From NCBI GenBank assembly GCA_964617995.1, contig CAZTXD010000171.1:1-6355 (forward strand): a DNA stretch of 6,355 nucleotides, written 5' to 3'. Below, one piece after another: positions 5,983 to 6,355 of the stretch. The stretch comes from CAZTXD01 sp964617995 (lineage in GTDB: Bacteria; Actinomycetota; Acidimicrobiia; Spongiisociales; ZC4RG35). Below the pieces are notes generated by a model that worked only from the letters and a program-made list of their open reading frames with translations, was not told the DNA's origin and ran no database searches. Every line of letters begins with the position of its first letter. The first letter of the stretch is position 1. The position numbers and the translations under genes were made by a program.

Positions 5983-6094
5983 GGCCGACACAGCCTGGCA
6001 GGTCGACCGCCCCACGGTGATGTGCATCCGCACAATCGCCAAGACAAGTGCGCTGGCGGCATCATCGACGGCGACCTCCAACTACGGGGCCTAG
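5975..6094 (+). CDS. 39-aa Ser/Thr-rich small protein, candidate peptide precursor
   Basis: AGGAGGT (5964-5970) lies four bases before ATG 5975, one of the strongest ribosome binding sites in the window. The 39 codons end at TAG 6094, two bases before the next ATG. About 32 of the 39 codons end in G or C, coding-like for this DNA. The peptide has a charged first half (ADTAWQVDRPTVMCIR, single Cys17) and a small-residue second half (TSALAASSTATSNYGA) with seven Ser/Thr in the last 16 residues. There is no membrane segment or signal peptide. This leader-and-core look recalls precursors of ribosomally made modified peptides (RiPPs), but no modifying enzyme lies within the window and I recognise no family. 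A simple small protein coupled to the DUF4395-like gene is equally possible. Confidence 0.5.
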   Translation: MAKADTAWQVDRPTVMCIRTIAKTSALAASSTATSNYGA

Positions 6095-6096
6095 TC

Positions 6097-6355
6097 ATGG
6101 CGACGACGGACATGGGAGCGAACAACCGCGAGGACACCCGGCAGCGCAGACTGCTCATGCTGCAGGGGTGGACCGGTGAGGATCTCGAACAGGCGGCCGA
6201 GACGGGGATCTGGCAGCGGCTGTCACCTGCCCTGTGTCTGACTTTCACGATCGTGGGCACCGCCCTGGCCTTGCCCCTGGTGCTGGTCGCCCTTGCGGCC
6301 ACGGCGGTGGTCGGCGCGCTCGCCCCCGGGCATCCGTTCGACGTCCTCTACAACC
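6097..6355 (+). CDS. DUF4395-like integral membrane protein, 5' part
   Basis: The first 86 residues of a plus-strand gene that runs off the window. A hydrophilic start of about 36 residues (QRRLLMLQGWTGEDLEQAAETGI) leads into WQRLSPALCLTFTIVGTALALP and a second hydrophobic stretch, then GALAPGHPFDVLYN. The 'RLSPALCLT' helix start and the closing 'HPFDVLYN' resemble DUF4395 membrane proteins, whose function is not established and which in other bacteria often lie near thioredoxin-type genes. ATG 6097 begins two bases after the preceding small ORF's stop and lacks a strong ribosome binding site of its own, so translation is probably coupled. An in-frame ATG at 6112 is an alternative start. The rest of the gene and its downstream partners are outside the window. 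Confidence 0.7.
   Translation, partial: MATTDMGANNREDTRQRRLLMLQGWTGEDLEQAAETGIWQRLSPALCLTFTIVGTALALPLVLVALAATAVVGALAPGHPFDVLYN

Noticed and set aside
5515..6081. A 188-codon minus-strand open frame over the small ORFs
   Set aside because: Much of it lies opposite the well supported DUF2182 gene, and it shows no domain.

Overview
This is a 6.36 kb stretch of very GC-rich DNA. Its strong G/C third-position bias, GTG starts, ATGA-type gene overlaps and protein families (GT1 glycosyltransferase, HD/LuxR hybrid regulator, SCO4226-like DUF4242 protein) suggest a chromosomal segment of an actinobacterium. No genus can be named. I see no rRNA, tRNA, CRISPR array, transposase or phage gene.

Layout, left to right. 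(1) 19-1921, plus strand: a complete GT1/MGT-type glycosyltransferase, whose 3' end overlaps a GTG-started six-helix membrane protein of unknown function. (2) 1954-2298, minus strand: a short SnoaL/NTF2-like protein with a convincing N-terminal half and a C-terminal part that no longer resembles the family, so it is probably truncated or decayed. (3) 2299-2501: a divergent intergenic region with a 15-nt palindrome. (4) 2502-4088, plus strand: a 528-aa regulator with a degenerate N-terminal HD-GYP-like half, a second HD-GYP-like domain with some altered ligand positions, and a C-terminal LuxR helix-turn-helix. It ends in a striking nested inverted repeat (4069-4125). (5) 4190-5797, plus strand: a tightly overlapping three-gene operon of DUF4242 (SCO4226-type, a nickel-binding family), DUF1326 (Cys-rich CNCxxxCPC motif) and DUF2182 (Met/Cys/His-rich predicted metal-binding membrane protein). 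(6) 5863-6355, plus strand: one doubtful and one more credible 39-codon ORF, then the 5' part of a DUF4395-like membrane protein that runs off the window.

The most coherent functional unit is the DUF4242-DUF1326-DUF2182 operon. Translational coupling and potential metal ligands in all three proteins suggest a metal-handling relay from cytosol to membrane; the metal and direction are not known. The HD/LuxR protein directly upstream is a plausible regulator, though the nested hairpin between them suggests separate transcripts. The most speculative item is the Ser/Thr-rich 39-aa peptide with a strong ribosome binding site, placed 2 nt before the DUF4395-like gene.
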